Part shown: positions 21,349 to 32,987 of the stretch, piece by piece | Position numbering within the stretch: the stretch's first letter is position 1 | Layout: each line of letters begins with the position of its first letter | Source: Coffea arabica | Lineage: Eukaryota > Streptophyta > Magnoliopsida > Gentianales > Rubiaceae | Assembly (NCBI RefSeq): GCF_036785885.1 | Contig: NC_092312.1 | Span: 24,198,001 to 24,262,000 of the forward strand | DNA length: 64,000 nt | Reading direction: 5' to 3' | Program-made: the position numbers and the translations under genes | Notes under the pieces: generated by a model | Databases searched by the model: none | Seen by the model: the letters and a program-made list of their open reading frames with translations, nothing else | What the model was told of the DNA's origin: nothing

Positions 21349-24303
21349 ATGGAGTACTGGGGCTTCATCTGCATGCTGATGATGGCTGTTTTTGGTGGTC
21401 TTATGGGATTGAAGTCCCTGCTGAAGAGCTTAAATCGGTGGCACTTTGAAGCTAAGTTGGGTGATAGGAGATTCTCTCTGCCACCCGGTGATCTGGGATG
21501 GCCTTTTATTGGCAGCATGTGGGCTTTCCTCAGAGCTTTCAAGTCCAGCAATCCTGATTCTTTCATCTCCAGTTTTGTCGACAGGTTCTCTCAGTTGTGT
21601 GTGTTTGTGTCTGTGTGTCTGCTACATTTGCTTACACTAAGCAAATGTAGCATAATTTTCTTTTGATTTCATGTTTTTATCAAATTTGTTCCTTAGCTTT
21701 TCTTTTTTCCCCTTTGCTCTTTATTTTTTCTGGTGGCCATGCAAAATTAACCCAATGAATGATCCAGATTTGGTCCTGTGGGACTTTACAAGACTATGAT
21801 GTTTGGTAGCCCAAGCATCATTGTTACAACACCAGAAGCTTGCAAGAGAGTTTTAACAGATGATGAAGCATTCATGCCTGGATGGCCTAGTTCAACCCTG
21901 ACACTTATGGGGAGAAAATCTTTCATTGGCATATCCGCCCAAGAGCACAAAAGATTGCGCAAATTAACAGCAGCACCAGTGAATGGACATGAGGCATTGT
22001 CCATTTACTTGAAGTACATTGAAGACAATGTTATAGAGGCTTTGGAGAAATGGGCAGGAATGGGACAAATTGAGTTTTTAACTCAACTTCGAAAACTTAC
22101 ATTCAGGATAATTACACATATTTTCCTGGGTTCAGAGAGTGAGCAAGTAATGGAAGCCTTAGAAAGGGAGTATACTGTACTCAACCATGGTGTTAGAGCA
22201 ATGTCTATTAACGTTCCTGGATTTGCTTACTATAATGCTCTCAAGGTGAGCTTTGTTCATCATTCTTATATTCATTGCACAACTTATTCCAGTGGAAATG
22301 AAATGGTACAATACTCATTTAACGGTGCTATGGCATTTGATTTTAAGTTGAGGAATAAATGTAGTACCTTGATTGCCAGGATTATACTTTTGGGATTATA
22401 AACTGTGACTCAAATAAGTGATCTGAAATGTTCAGGCACGGAAAAGGCTTGTGGCTATATTTCAATCTGTTGTGACTGAGCGAAGGGCAAGGAGAAAGGA
22501 AGATTCAACTGCTGAGAAAAGGGATATGATGGACGCGCTGATGGATGCTGTAGATGATAAAGGTAGAAAATTGGATGATGAGGAAATTATTGATGTTCTA
22601 GTAATGTATCTAAATGCAGGCCATGAATCATCTGGCCATGTTTCAATGTGGGCTACTCTATTTCTGCAGAAGAACCCTGAAGTCCTTCAGAAAGCAAAGG
22701 TAAGAAAATCATACTCATCACCTTTGCTGTGTATTTCTTGATCAATGTGATCTACCTTCTACTCATGGATGCCACTAGCTAAGAATGAGTTTAGTCTACT
22801 AAATGTGATGATGCTTGGGAGTGAAAAAATGGACAAAGAGTTCAAGATTCTGGCTAATTAGAGTTCTCAAGGATTTGAGGACCACCGTTTGCCTAAAGTA
22901 TTGGACTTACTTGCAGGCTGAGCAAGAGGCAATTGTTAAGAACAGGCCACCGGGCCAAGTAGGTTTGACTCTGAAAGAAATTCGACAAATGGACTATCTT
23001 TCAAAGGTAGCTGAATTTCTTAACATCTCATAAATTTGCAATCTTCCAGCATTCACCTGAGTTTGCTGATGAAATTTTCTTGCTCCAAAATCTTGAAGGT
23101 CATTGATGAAACACTACGTGTAGTTACCTTCTCATTTGTGGTATTCAGAGAAGCACAGAAAGACATCAATATCTCTGGTAAGTTCAGTAATCCTTGATTT
23201 TCATACATCAGGATGACATCCCAGAAACCAATGCAAAAGCATATACATGAAGTAATTTCTTGAAAGACGTTTTTCTGTGTTTTCTTCTCTTCACAGAAAA
23301 TGATTTTGCTCAAATGGTGCAGATGGAAAACTAGCTATTATGCTTATTGGATAATCTTGCAAATAAAAACCTGCAAGAAGCAACCTATTTGTTATGTTTA
23401 TAAAAATGTGCTAACTGCAGGATTCTCGTTTCCTTCAGGTTTTACAATTCCAAAAGGGTGGAAAGCATTAGTCTGGTTTAGGAACGTTCATTTTGATCCT
23501 GAATTGTATCCGGAGCCAAAGAAATTTGATCCTGACAGATGGGATGTAAGTTATAACTGTTCTATAGTCCTCTGCTCTGCTCCTTGTATCTATTTTTAGT
23601 GTATAATTTCTTCTCTTCGCTTCCTGGCTATCTCTATCAAGCAAGAATTATTATCTTTTAACTTTTTATTTCCTCAAGTACGGATTACTGCTTTTTCTTG
23701 TGACGCAATAATGATTTTATCTAGAAACTGAGAGAAGATAATCAAGAAAATTAACAGATGCTATATTCATTTTCCAGGGTCTTACAGCTAAAGCAGGAAC
23801 TTTTCTTCCTTTCGGGGCAGGAGCCAGAACTTGTCCCGGAAATGATCTTGCAAAGCTCGAAATTTCTATTTTCCTTCACTATTTTCTCCTTGACTATGAG
23901 TGAGCAACCTGGCTTCCATCCCTTACTTGCACTTCTTAGCTTAAAATTCCTTTCAAACTGTAGAATAACATTCGGAAAAGATGTATGATTGACATGGCAA
24001 GTGCATAAACACTGGTTTCTTAAGTAGTTGCTAGTACCATTCACAAATCAAACCTGTATTAGAAATTTTGTTCATTTTCATGGAGAAAAGATTGAAATTG
24101 CTAATTCAATCCCTTGGTGTTTTCAGAAAACAAAATACATTAGGCACATTTTTATTGATTATGTTGGCCCTTTGTCTTGCAGGCTAGAAAGGCAGAATCC
24201 TTCGTGCCCATTAATCTATTTACCTCATCAGAGGCCTATAGATAATTGTTTGGGAAGAGTCAGAAGGGTCTCACCTTCAAGTGTGCGGAAAAAGGAGGAC
24301 TGA
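21349..24303 (+). CDS. KAO: ent-Kaurenoic acid oxidase, cytochrome P450 CYP88A
   Basis: Eight exons: 21349-21584, 21768-22245, 22436-22699, 22917-23006, 23099-23177, 23439-23545, 23778-23899, 24183-24303. All have GT/AG borders and consistent phases, giving 498 residues. CYP88A enzymes convert ent-kaurenoic acid to GA12 in three oxidations on the ER, a key step of gibberellin synthesis. Seen: an N-terminal hydrophobic anchor ([20 protein letters not shown]), the proline hinge [14 protein letters not shown], the I-helix AGHESS (299-304; this His/Ser-rich form rather than AGxDT is typical of CYP88A), ExxR at 360-363, the PERF region FDPDRW (412-417) and the heme loop [10 protein letters not shown] with Cys437. 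The start is the first ATG; the frame is open upstream to 21262 but without an ATG. No lesions. The gene lies between two copies of the GTPase promoter region. Subfamily is certain; the exact substrate is inferred from the family. Confidence 0.93.
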
Positions 24304-24420
24304 ACTCTCCTCTATTTCAGTGAAATCTTTGGCATGCTTAAGTTCGTATGACGTATCTAGATAGATTGTGTGGCCGTTGTACCCAATGTACTAGTTCTAT
24401 ATTCAGAAAAAAACAATCTT

Positions 24421-24426
24421 AATAAA
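24421..24426 (+). terminator. Candidate poly(A) signal of CYP88A
   Basis: AATAAA 118 bases after the CYP88A stop codon, in an AT-rich context. Plant poly(A) signals are loose, so this is a candidate only. Confidence 0.4.
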
Positions 24427-24978
24427 ATTTTAGCCATTGGCCTAGCAATTCATTATTTGTTTTAGCCAGAGGACCATGAAGATATCGATTATGTTGTCTG
24501 ATCTCGGGCCTTTTTTTTTTTTTTTTTTTTGGGCGAAGGGAAAGAATATCACAGGAATAGTTGCTTTCGTGATCCCTTGTACACATCTCTGTGTTACTTA
24601 ACCTTTCAGCACAATTGTCGTACATAAGTATTAGTCTGCAGAGGTTCAGAAATTGCTTAAGGAGTGGCGTTTCTCATAATTCAGCACAAAAGCAATCAAA
24701 AGCATGACATCAAGTTCCATAATGTTTGTCCGGAAGTAATCTATTGAAGTTGAAAACAATACGAGGTTGACATATAAATATTTTGGCAACAACAAGATCA
24801 TGGTACACGCTATTTACCAACATACACATAGCAAAACCAAAAAAAAAAAAAAAGGCGGAAATAGCTGCAAATGCTCTCGTAATGCATTTGATTTCAGTCA
24901 TTAGGACTAATGAACTCTTCTAAAATTGTGAAGGGATAAATCTTTTAAACATTGGCATGTTTAGCAAACTTTTAGTGA
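24427..24978. other. Intergenic, no gene seen
   Basis: Sequence between the CYP88A 3' end and the MITE. It contains a 22-base T run near 24511 and a 17-base A run near 24839. No supported ORF or RNA gene. Confidence 0.5.
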
Positions 24979-25603
24979 GGACAAATTTCACTTTGCGCTT
25001 TCGAACTTGTATTACTTTTTTATTTTATGCTCTAAATTTCCATTTTGGACACTTTGCATCCTAAATTCTTAATTTTTGATACTTTGTATCCTAAACTCTT
25101 AATTTTGTCCAATTTCAGTCCAATAAATGACTATGCTAGCAAAATTAATTAAATAAAGAGTGGTGAAAATTAATGATAATCTACCATTTTGTTCTAACTG
25201 CAATCCCTTAACCTTTTTGGCCATTTTTAGTACATTATTTCTTATTTATAAAGTGTCAATTACTATTATTGTTAACAAAATTAAAGAGATAAAAGACATC
25301 ACAAATTAATGACAATATATTATTTTATTTCTGTTATGATACCCTTGGTACCTTTTGACTACTTTTGGCACATTATCATTGATTTATTGGGTCTTCTATA
25401 TTGTTAATTTTGCTAAAGTTGTCATTGATTTGACTTAAATAAATCAAACTTGAGAATTTAGACAGTAAAGTATCCAAAACTAAGAGTTTAGGGTGTAAAG
25501 TATTTAAAACTAAGAGTTTAGGGTGCAATGTATCTAAAATTGAAATTTAGGATGCATAGTGAAAAAGTGATACAAGTTTGTGGATGCAAATTGGAATTTG
25601 CCC
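24979..25603. mobile_element. Long-TIR MITE (Mutator-like) upstream of the GTPase gene
   Basis: The left end GGACAAATTTCACTTTGC and the reverse complement of the right end GGGCAAATTCCAATTTGC begin terminal inverted repeats of nearly 190 bp. Both arms contain repeated ACTTTGCATCCTAAAYTCTTA-type motifs. Flanks are a 9-bp near-perfect duplication, TTTTAGTGA (24970-24978) and TTTTAGTAA (25604-25612). The right half is also present in the duplicate upstream of the pseudogene (15650-15867), so insertion predates the GTPase duplication. Confidence 0.7.
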
Positions 25604-26076
25604 TTTTAGTAAATTTAAATTCACAAGCATTTCTTTATGCATACCTTTTGAGAAAATGTAAAATTGATATTAAAATTGGAGGATGAAAATGTAAAAGTGA
25701 GAAATTTCTTGGTGCCTTAAGATGAAAACTTTTACTATTTTTATAGGGTTTAGCGTCAAATCATAAATTTGCCATCAAAGGGTGAATTTTATTTTGTACC
25801 ATTCAACTATGTTTCAATTTTTATTTCTGTTTTGTAATTATAAATTGGAACTTTTTAGTTCCTAAACTATAAAAATTATCCCACTTAAGTACAATCATTA
25901 ACAGAATCTCCAAAACTAATAGAATACTAGTCACTTGAGCTGCATGATTGCATATCACAAAAACGTAGCAAGAAAATTAGATTCAACAATAATTTAAAAA
26001 ATCTCAAAATTAAAAAATAACATAAGTTTAGGGTTTAAAATGTCTCAATTTATGGTTCAGAGAACAAAGTAGGAAC

Positions 26077-26323
26077 TAACCACCTTGTGGCCACCATTAA
26101 GGCTTAGTGGGGTGGAAGGCAAGGTTATTGCCAAGTATGTGGCTCTCCAATTCCAAACGGGTGTGTAGTATACCCGTTTGGTCCGATGGTGATTCAGTCT
26201 CTGTCGGTTCCCTCATAGGCCTAGTTGGATCGCACAGATTTAGTTGAGTCTCCCTAGAATAGATTAGAGTAGGAGTAGAAGTAGAAATAATATAAAATAG
26301 ACTATTACCGACCGTGAAAATAA
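26077..26323 (+). mobile_element. SINE-like 247-bp insertion in the GTPase promoter region
   Basis: Bounded by an 11-bp perfect duplication AAAGTAGGAAC (26066-26076, 26324-26334). The duplicate copy near 16336-16346 shows the empty site (CAAAGTAGGAATCGG). The body starts TAACCACCTTGTGGCC, includes GGTCCGATGGTGATTCAG and GGTTCCCTCATAGGCC, and ends in an AT-rich tract. I do not see convincing pol III A and B boxes, so the SINE class is tentative, but the retroposon-like TSD and the empty site firmly show an insertion. It lies about 220 bp before the GTPase start codon. Confidence 0.65.
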
Positions 26324-26547
26324 AAAGTAGGAACCAGTGAAGTTTAGAGATTAAAATGCCACAGTTTAGAGTTCAGGGGCCAAAATGAGAATCAGGATTC
26401 AGTTGGTGGGTGCAAAATAAAACAAAAACAAAAAAACAAAAACAAAAAAAGAACTGAAGGAAGAGGATCCCAGAGAAGCCTGCGTACCATTGTTGAAGTT
26501 GGCTCCACGATGACAAACTAATTTTGCTTGTTAGCATCAGAGGCCTC

Positions 26548-29500
26548 ATGGGTTCAACGGCTACTAGAAGTATAGTTCAAAAGTTAGGTAGTGCGGTTAA
26601 AGAAGTGGCCAGAACCAAATGCTCAAGCTGGTGGTACACACCCCACATGGCCGCTGCTTCCCGCGCTATTGCTGAACGTATCCCTTTGGTTGATTTCGTC
26701 CTCGAAGTTCGCGATGCAAGGGTAAGGCACAGGGAAAAATCTGGCTTCTGGTTCCTTGTAATTGCAAACAAACTGTTTGCTAAAATATCTGAGTGACTAC
26801 TCTATTTCTTGTTCCTTTGCACTTGTATTCACGTTGTGAGTTTCTGAATTTTAAGTTCTGGGGACGCAGTAAATATTGAAATACTGATGTTGATTTATGT
26901 ATTAAGATACGTCCGTATGCTTCTGCTTAGTTTGGTTTTTTTCTTCAATTGCGTTTTATTTCCTATTTGGTTCTGAAAATTTTTCTGGGTATGATTCGTA
27001 GATTCCTTTGTCATCAGAATGCAGCCAACTCGGTGATTTGTTGTCTTCTTCGAGGCGCATCATTGTCTTGAACAAGATAGACCTTGCAAAACAATCAGCT
27101 ATGAAGGTGAGTATCTATCCTCATAGTAGACCTTGTGGGTCATCATGCAGATTCGATATGAATGTCGAACTCTTTGTTGCAGAATGCTGGATTTAAATCA
27201 CCCTTTTGGCTATCAAAAGATTTGTTGTATGTTTTCTTAAAGTTAATCATGTGCATAACATAAATATTATTAGGATATATTATCATAGAAGAATGTATAA
27301 CAGGAATAATGGAAAATCTAAAGTTATTCTGGGAGATTGAGATGGAAGCTGGAAAGTTTGATGTCTATGTTGAATGCTTGTTTTTACTTAATCTAACTGA
27401 AATGTTCATTGAACTTCAGTGTGATTTGGCTCCACATATTTTGGTGAATTTGGCATGATTAATCAAATATTTTGTTGGGCAAAAGTTCTCAATTACTAGA
27501 TATTGAAGAGTGTACAAGACAGTTCCTCCTAAGACCTGTTGATTGCTTCAATTGCTTGGTGATGAGAGATATTTACCATGGATGGAAGTAATTGGAGATT
27601 GTAATTTGGGACAATGGGAAGGATACTTTTGAGATCAGTTAAAACTTCTTCCTCGGTTACAGTGAGTTGGCAGTGGCATCCGAAGAACTAATGCTTCAAA
27701 GTACTACATCTTCAATATATATCATGCAGAAGGGTATTGTAGGTCGACATCTTTATCTTATAGCAAACTTCAATATATTAGACAAGGAAGGGGATTGGGG
27801 CATGAGATTTTCACTCTTGTAGCATACTTGTAACTCTAACCATGAATACATCACTCTTAGCAGCATTTCCTTCATTGGAAGAAAATTCGGCCTTTGAGTA
27901 TTTATCTACTTGATCCTGTTCATCTGATTCATCATATTTGCAGTTATATGTATATAAACATCTGACATACTATCATTCAGGAGTGGACCAAGTATTTCAA
28001 CCAAGAAAAGTCTCCTGCTTTCGGAGTGAATGCGCATAATAAGGAAAACATCAGAGAGGTAATTCTAGAAGCTGTTCTCACACGGTATAATTCTTATACT
28101 AGCTGACTTATTACTGAAATAAATGCATTCCATCTCAATTAATTTTCTCTAATAGAAATGATTTAATTATGGCCAATGTGGGTCCTGTTTACTTGTCTGA
28201 CGAATTATTAAGGGTAAACTGGTTACAGCCAGAAATATGATATCACAACACTAAAATTGATCTCCTTGATGCTACTATATTCATTGGAAGTAATAAAAGA
28301 TATATCTATGAAGATTAGTGTTATATCAATCTCTTAAGGGGTGGAGTGGTATACATCTAATTAGCAAAACTTGGTAAGCATGATACAGTCTTTGTCTTCT
28401 CAAGTTAAATTGTTCTTTTATAGCATAATATTGATCATAGACAGGGTAAACTATCCTCACCTAGTACAAAGATAATCCTGTGGCATCCTCCGTTGATGAG
28501 GATATCTATGCTGAAAACAAAGTATACAAATCCTGAGAGAAAATAGGAGATAATTGCCACGTAAATGCTATATCTTTTTTCTTTTTGATCAATCCAGTGA
28601 GTGACAAATCATCTTTTAACATAATATACACACCTTCTGATTTTCATACTGGTGGGCCACTTGGGTTCATCTGTTTTTCAGAAGTTTCGCTTTCAAAGCT
28701 CTAGGATATTCAGTTGTTCCACTTATTTTAAGTTTTCTTTGTTATTCCATGTGGTCTCATGTCTGACAAAGCTCTTGCTCATTTCCATTAAAGACAATAT
28801 CATTCATTTCAAGATTTGTGACTGACAATTTGTTGTTACCTTTGTGCTTAGGTGGTAATATTTTCTGTCGATAATCTTCTATCTTCTTTATATATATTGG
28901 ATTCATCAGCAATTTTAACATCTTACAGTTCCTCAACTTTCTGCAAGCTAGAGCTAGAGAACTTCTGAAGACAGGTCACTCCGGTCAAACAATAACTCTA
29001 ATGCTTGTTGGAATACCTAATGTGGGCAAGTCTGCCCTCGCCAATGCACTGCACCAAGTTGGAAGGATAAGCGCTCTAGGTCAGTTGATCCTTCCTGTAC
29101 TTTTCATAATGCTATTAATCTTTTTGGTATGGTAACCATAGCTTCAATAAATATTTCATTTTCTTTCTTTCCTTTTCTTTTTTCTGTAGATGATATTCAT
29201 TTTTTTTTGTTGCTTCTAACCTGATGATATGTTGTTGATTTAAGAGAAAGGGAAGTTAAAGCATGCCACCGTGAGTCCACAACCAGGGGAGACAAAAAAT
29301 ATAAGCAGCTTAAAGGTGCAAAACTTTCTCTTTAATATGTGCTCTATTTCAACTTGGGAATCTAGCAAAGTTGCACATTTTTATACATTGTTAGTCACCG
29401 TACTTGCATGCACAAGCTGAAATCAGAAATTTCAAATTTCGTAATTGCTGCTGTTATTTCATGCAAAAACTTCATTGCGTTGCCAGTAAGCTGAGTAAGC

Positions 29501-31771
29501 TCAAGATTTGTGGGGCATAATAACCTTTTTTGGGGATCTTGATTTAGCTATTCTCCCTTAAGCCAACTATCATCTATCTGAGCAAATTAATCAATAATCA
29601 GACCCCCCAAAACTTAAGTTTGTCTGGTTGTTATGTTTTTCTATCATCAGTTTGCTTAATTTATCACTTCTCATTTTTAAAGCATTTGCTGAAATTTCAC
29701 TGCCAGCCATCATCTGTATCTTAGAGTCCCCTTGCATGCTAATGATTGTACACCTCCAAAAAATCTCTGCTTCCATTTTATCCCCTTTCTGTTTTCAGTC
29801 TTCATGCTTTTTGCTTTTTGTTATTATTCATGAGGTTTTTTGCATTCAGATTGCCAGTCATCCGAATATCTACGTCTTGGACACTCCCGGTATCTTGCCT
29901 CCAGAGATTTTTGGTGACGAACTGTGCTCTAAACTAGCTTTAATAGGTAGAAATGCTAATTGTACAGTTTTTATTCATTCTTGTTCTGAGAACTTTCTTT
30001 TGGCCTTGGTTTACATGTGAAAAACTCTCTTTAGCTGTTGCAGGAATGTACCTTAACTATTCAGCCGAGGCCATTGAGAACAAAATTAAAGTTTCCAGTA
30101 AATTGTACTGACGTGTTTCCAATGCATAGGAGCTATCAGGGACTGCATTGTTGGGAAAAATGATTTAGCTCATTACTTTCTTGCTGTTCTTAATTTGAGC
30201 CAAGAATACAAGAAATGGTCAAGGTTTTCTGCCATGGAGAATGTTAGATCATCAATTTATCAGGAAGGGGAGCTTTCTGAGAGCTCTCACGTGGACAAGA
30301 GGCAATATGCAACTGATCACACACAGGTATTTTGGAAATGGGTGCTTCACTGTTCCTTGGGATTGGCTTTGGCCTTTCCAAGTATTTTTTCAAACGGAAG
30401 CAGCTCTTTGAGAATGTGTGCTTGTTTCAATCAAGACAAATTGATGAATTCTTGTCTGTTGGAAGTTTGATAAGATAATAAATCTTCTCATATAAATGTG
30501 CCTCACAAAAAAAAAAAAGGAATAGTTTTTAATGAAGGTTGCTTAAGAGTTAGCTTTACCATTAAAGAACTTACAGAGGCAGACACTAGTACCAAAAGAT
30601 GCAAGAGCTATTAAAACAGGAAGAAAAGAAAACAGAAAAGAAAAAACAGGAGCAAATCATCAGGAGACTGCCTAGAGTTACTTGCATAAGTTAGTTTTAT
30701 TAGCCCAAATTCCTACGTAATCACGTCTAACTATGTATTAGGAAACTTCTAGGTCCGGTGTTGCTTTTATGTAAAATTTTCCTTCCTGTGTCATGGTTTC
30801 CATGTTTTGACTAGCAAACTTCAGCTGTGTGATATTGGTAAGAATTTGGTGGTACTAAGAGGTGTGGTTTACATTAAATGCCTACTCTACCAGGGGCATG
30901 GAAACAAAATTAATTAAGCCAAACTCTCCAGTGGGATTAGCAGTGAGATTATTCTGGACTTGCCTATTTTCTTCCTTCATTCTGTTGATACAGTAGCTTT
31001 GAAATAGTTGAGCCAATTTATTATAATAGGTTCATGACGAACGCACGCATGATTCAACTAATCTAAAGTTATTAAATTCTGTTCTGTTGCCTTTTCATGT
31101 GATAACCCTAAAGCATGTGTACGTTCGGTTCAAAGGAGAAGGACCAGTTGAGGAATTTTCTCCTGTCTCCTCCTGATTCTGGTGGCCAGAATGGTGTATA
31201 GTTCAATGACGTGGTGAACAATTAAAAGCTTTAAATATAACTGACAGTATTCATAGTTCAAAAGGAATGCTGAATATTAAAATCTATGGGTAAGGGAAGC
31301 AGAAAATTTTATGCTTATTGTGGATAGGGGCTACACTTCTTGAGGAGCTTATCCATCCTTTGTGAGTCTTGCTCCACTGCGTTATCTGCTGTATGCACTC
31401 AATCAAACAACTGAAGTTTAAAGACTTGTGATAAGAACAATAATGAAAGTTAGGGCCTACAGGTTCCCTTTTTGTTTTGCTTGTGACTACATTATTGATA
31501 ATGGCATTCATAACCATTTATGCAGGATTTCATCGTAAATGATGTTCGGCGAACTCTTTTTGAAGCTGTTTCAACTTTCAGCGGAGATCTGGAAAATGAT
31601 AAGTATCTGGAACAGCTCATTGAAGTAGAGTCCAGAATGTTACGAAATGCCTTTCGTATTACTCAATCAGAAGTGGATGGTCATACTAAAATTGCTATTA
31701 AATTATTGGATCTGTATCGCACAGGAAGGCTTGGCCATTATGCTTTAGATGATATTCCAAGGTTTTCCTGA
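26548..31771 (+). CDS. SIN2: DAR/MTG1-type circularly permuted GTPase (SIN2/DGP2-like)
   Basis: Eight exons: 26548-26721, 27002-27106, 27981-28058, 28929-29079, 29245-29315, 29850-29946, 30130-30326, 31526-31771. All join in phase and encode 372 residues, close to the usual length for DAR GTPase 2. The motif order is permuted, as in the YlqF/MTG1 family: the DAR signature VRDAR (across the exon 1/2 junction), G4 NKID (82-85), a G5-like SPAFGVNA (about 103-110), G1 P-loop GIPNVGKSA (147-155), then G3 DTPG (204-207). Family members assist ribosome assembly in mitochondria; Arabidopsis SIN2 affects ovule integument and internode growth. Start: first in-frame ATG; the frame upstream is open but lacks ATG. 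Introns 2, 3 and 7 are long. A truncated duplicate lies at 16550-18145. The stop is followed almost at once by duplicated unit 3. Confidence 0.92.
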
Positions 31772-32987
31772 GAATATAAACCTGGCCATCTTTTTCTTGC
31801 ACTTTTTATGTTTCACTTTTCTTGAAAGCCAAGATGTATAGTGTTTCCGTGGTGCTCAAATCATGCACGCAAAAAAAAAAAAAAAAAAAAAAAAAAGTAT
31901 ACTGTATCAATGTTTTAGTGAATTGCAGATTGAAATGATATCGAAGAAATTTTAATGGCAATTTCTTCATTTTTCAACATAACTGAATAAAGAAGAATTA
32001 TGACTGAATGATCAACTAACCACCTCAGAAGATGATTTCTACAAGGTGTTATAAACCAATTATAATTAGATTGGTGTTATGCGGATGAACCCCCTACCTG
32101 GAGGCTTGAATACACAACATTTTTCTTTGAGTTTAGCACATTCACTTCATCCCAAAACCTTTTGTCAAACACGAATCACCGATGTAGCTACAGTGACCAA
32201 GAATCAGACAAGGGTATCCTCGTCGGGGTTTTCTTTTTTTTCCGCTCTTGTAGACAGAAGAGATGTACATACCATCCCAACACCCTGAGAGAACATAGCT
32301 CACTTGAACTTTAAGTAGAATTCAAAAACAAAAGTGAAGTCAGTATTAAGGTATTAGGGAATAAAGCCAAGTTCCCTATGATAACACAGAAGAGGAATTT
32401 GACCCTGGCCTCTCTTTGTTTTTCAGATGTCTAGTCTCAGATAAGGCTACCTACCCAGTTGAAGACTACCCTTACGGTAGGCTTGAATGATGGCATAACT
32501 CTTACCATCCTTTCCGTTCAAATACATAGCATAGCAATTGCAACCGTTTGACCTAAAACACTGCCGAAATTGTACCATACGGTAAACAGGAGTTTTAACA
32601 ATTCTAACGCATCATCCAGAGTTTTAAACATTTCCTTGCAACATCACACAGTTTGAGAAATGTCACTGAACTGTCAACACATACATATTACAAATACTTC
32701 TCTCCACCCAGCAGATCTATATCCTTGGACATAAAATATGACCTGCGCTTCATATTCACCAGCAAAACCAAGCCAATAGCCTGAAAACATTTTCAGATAC
32801 AGAGACCCGAGTCAATCAATTCCAGAAATACATAACCAACATCTATACCATCTCAAGGCACTAACAATAATTCCATCAAACGCAAAACAAGGTAAAAAAA
32901 AAAAGCCAAAAAAGATTGCATTACATTATAGCAGGTGGACTCATGCTAAAAGTATTATAAGAACTAGGCAGTTTATCTTACCATAGC

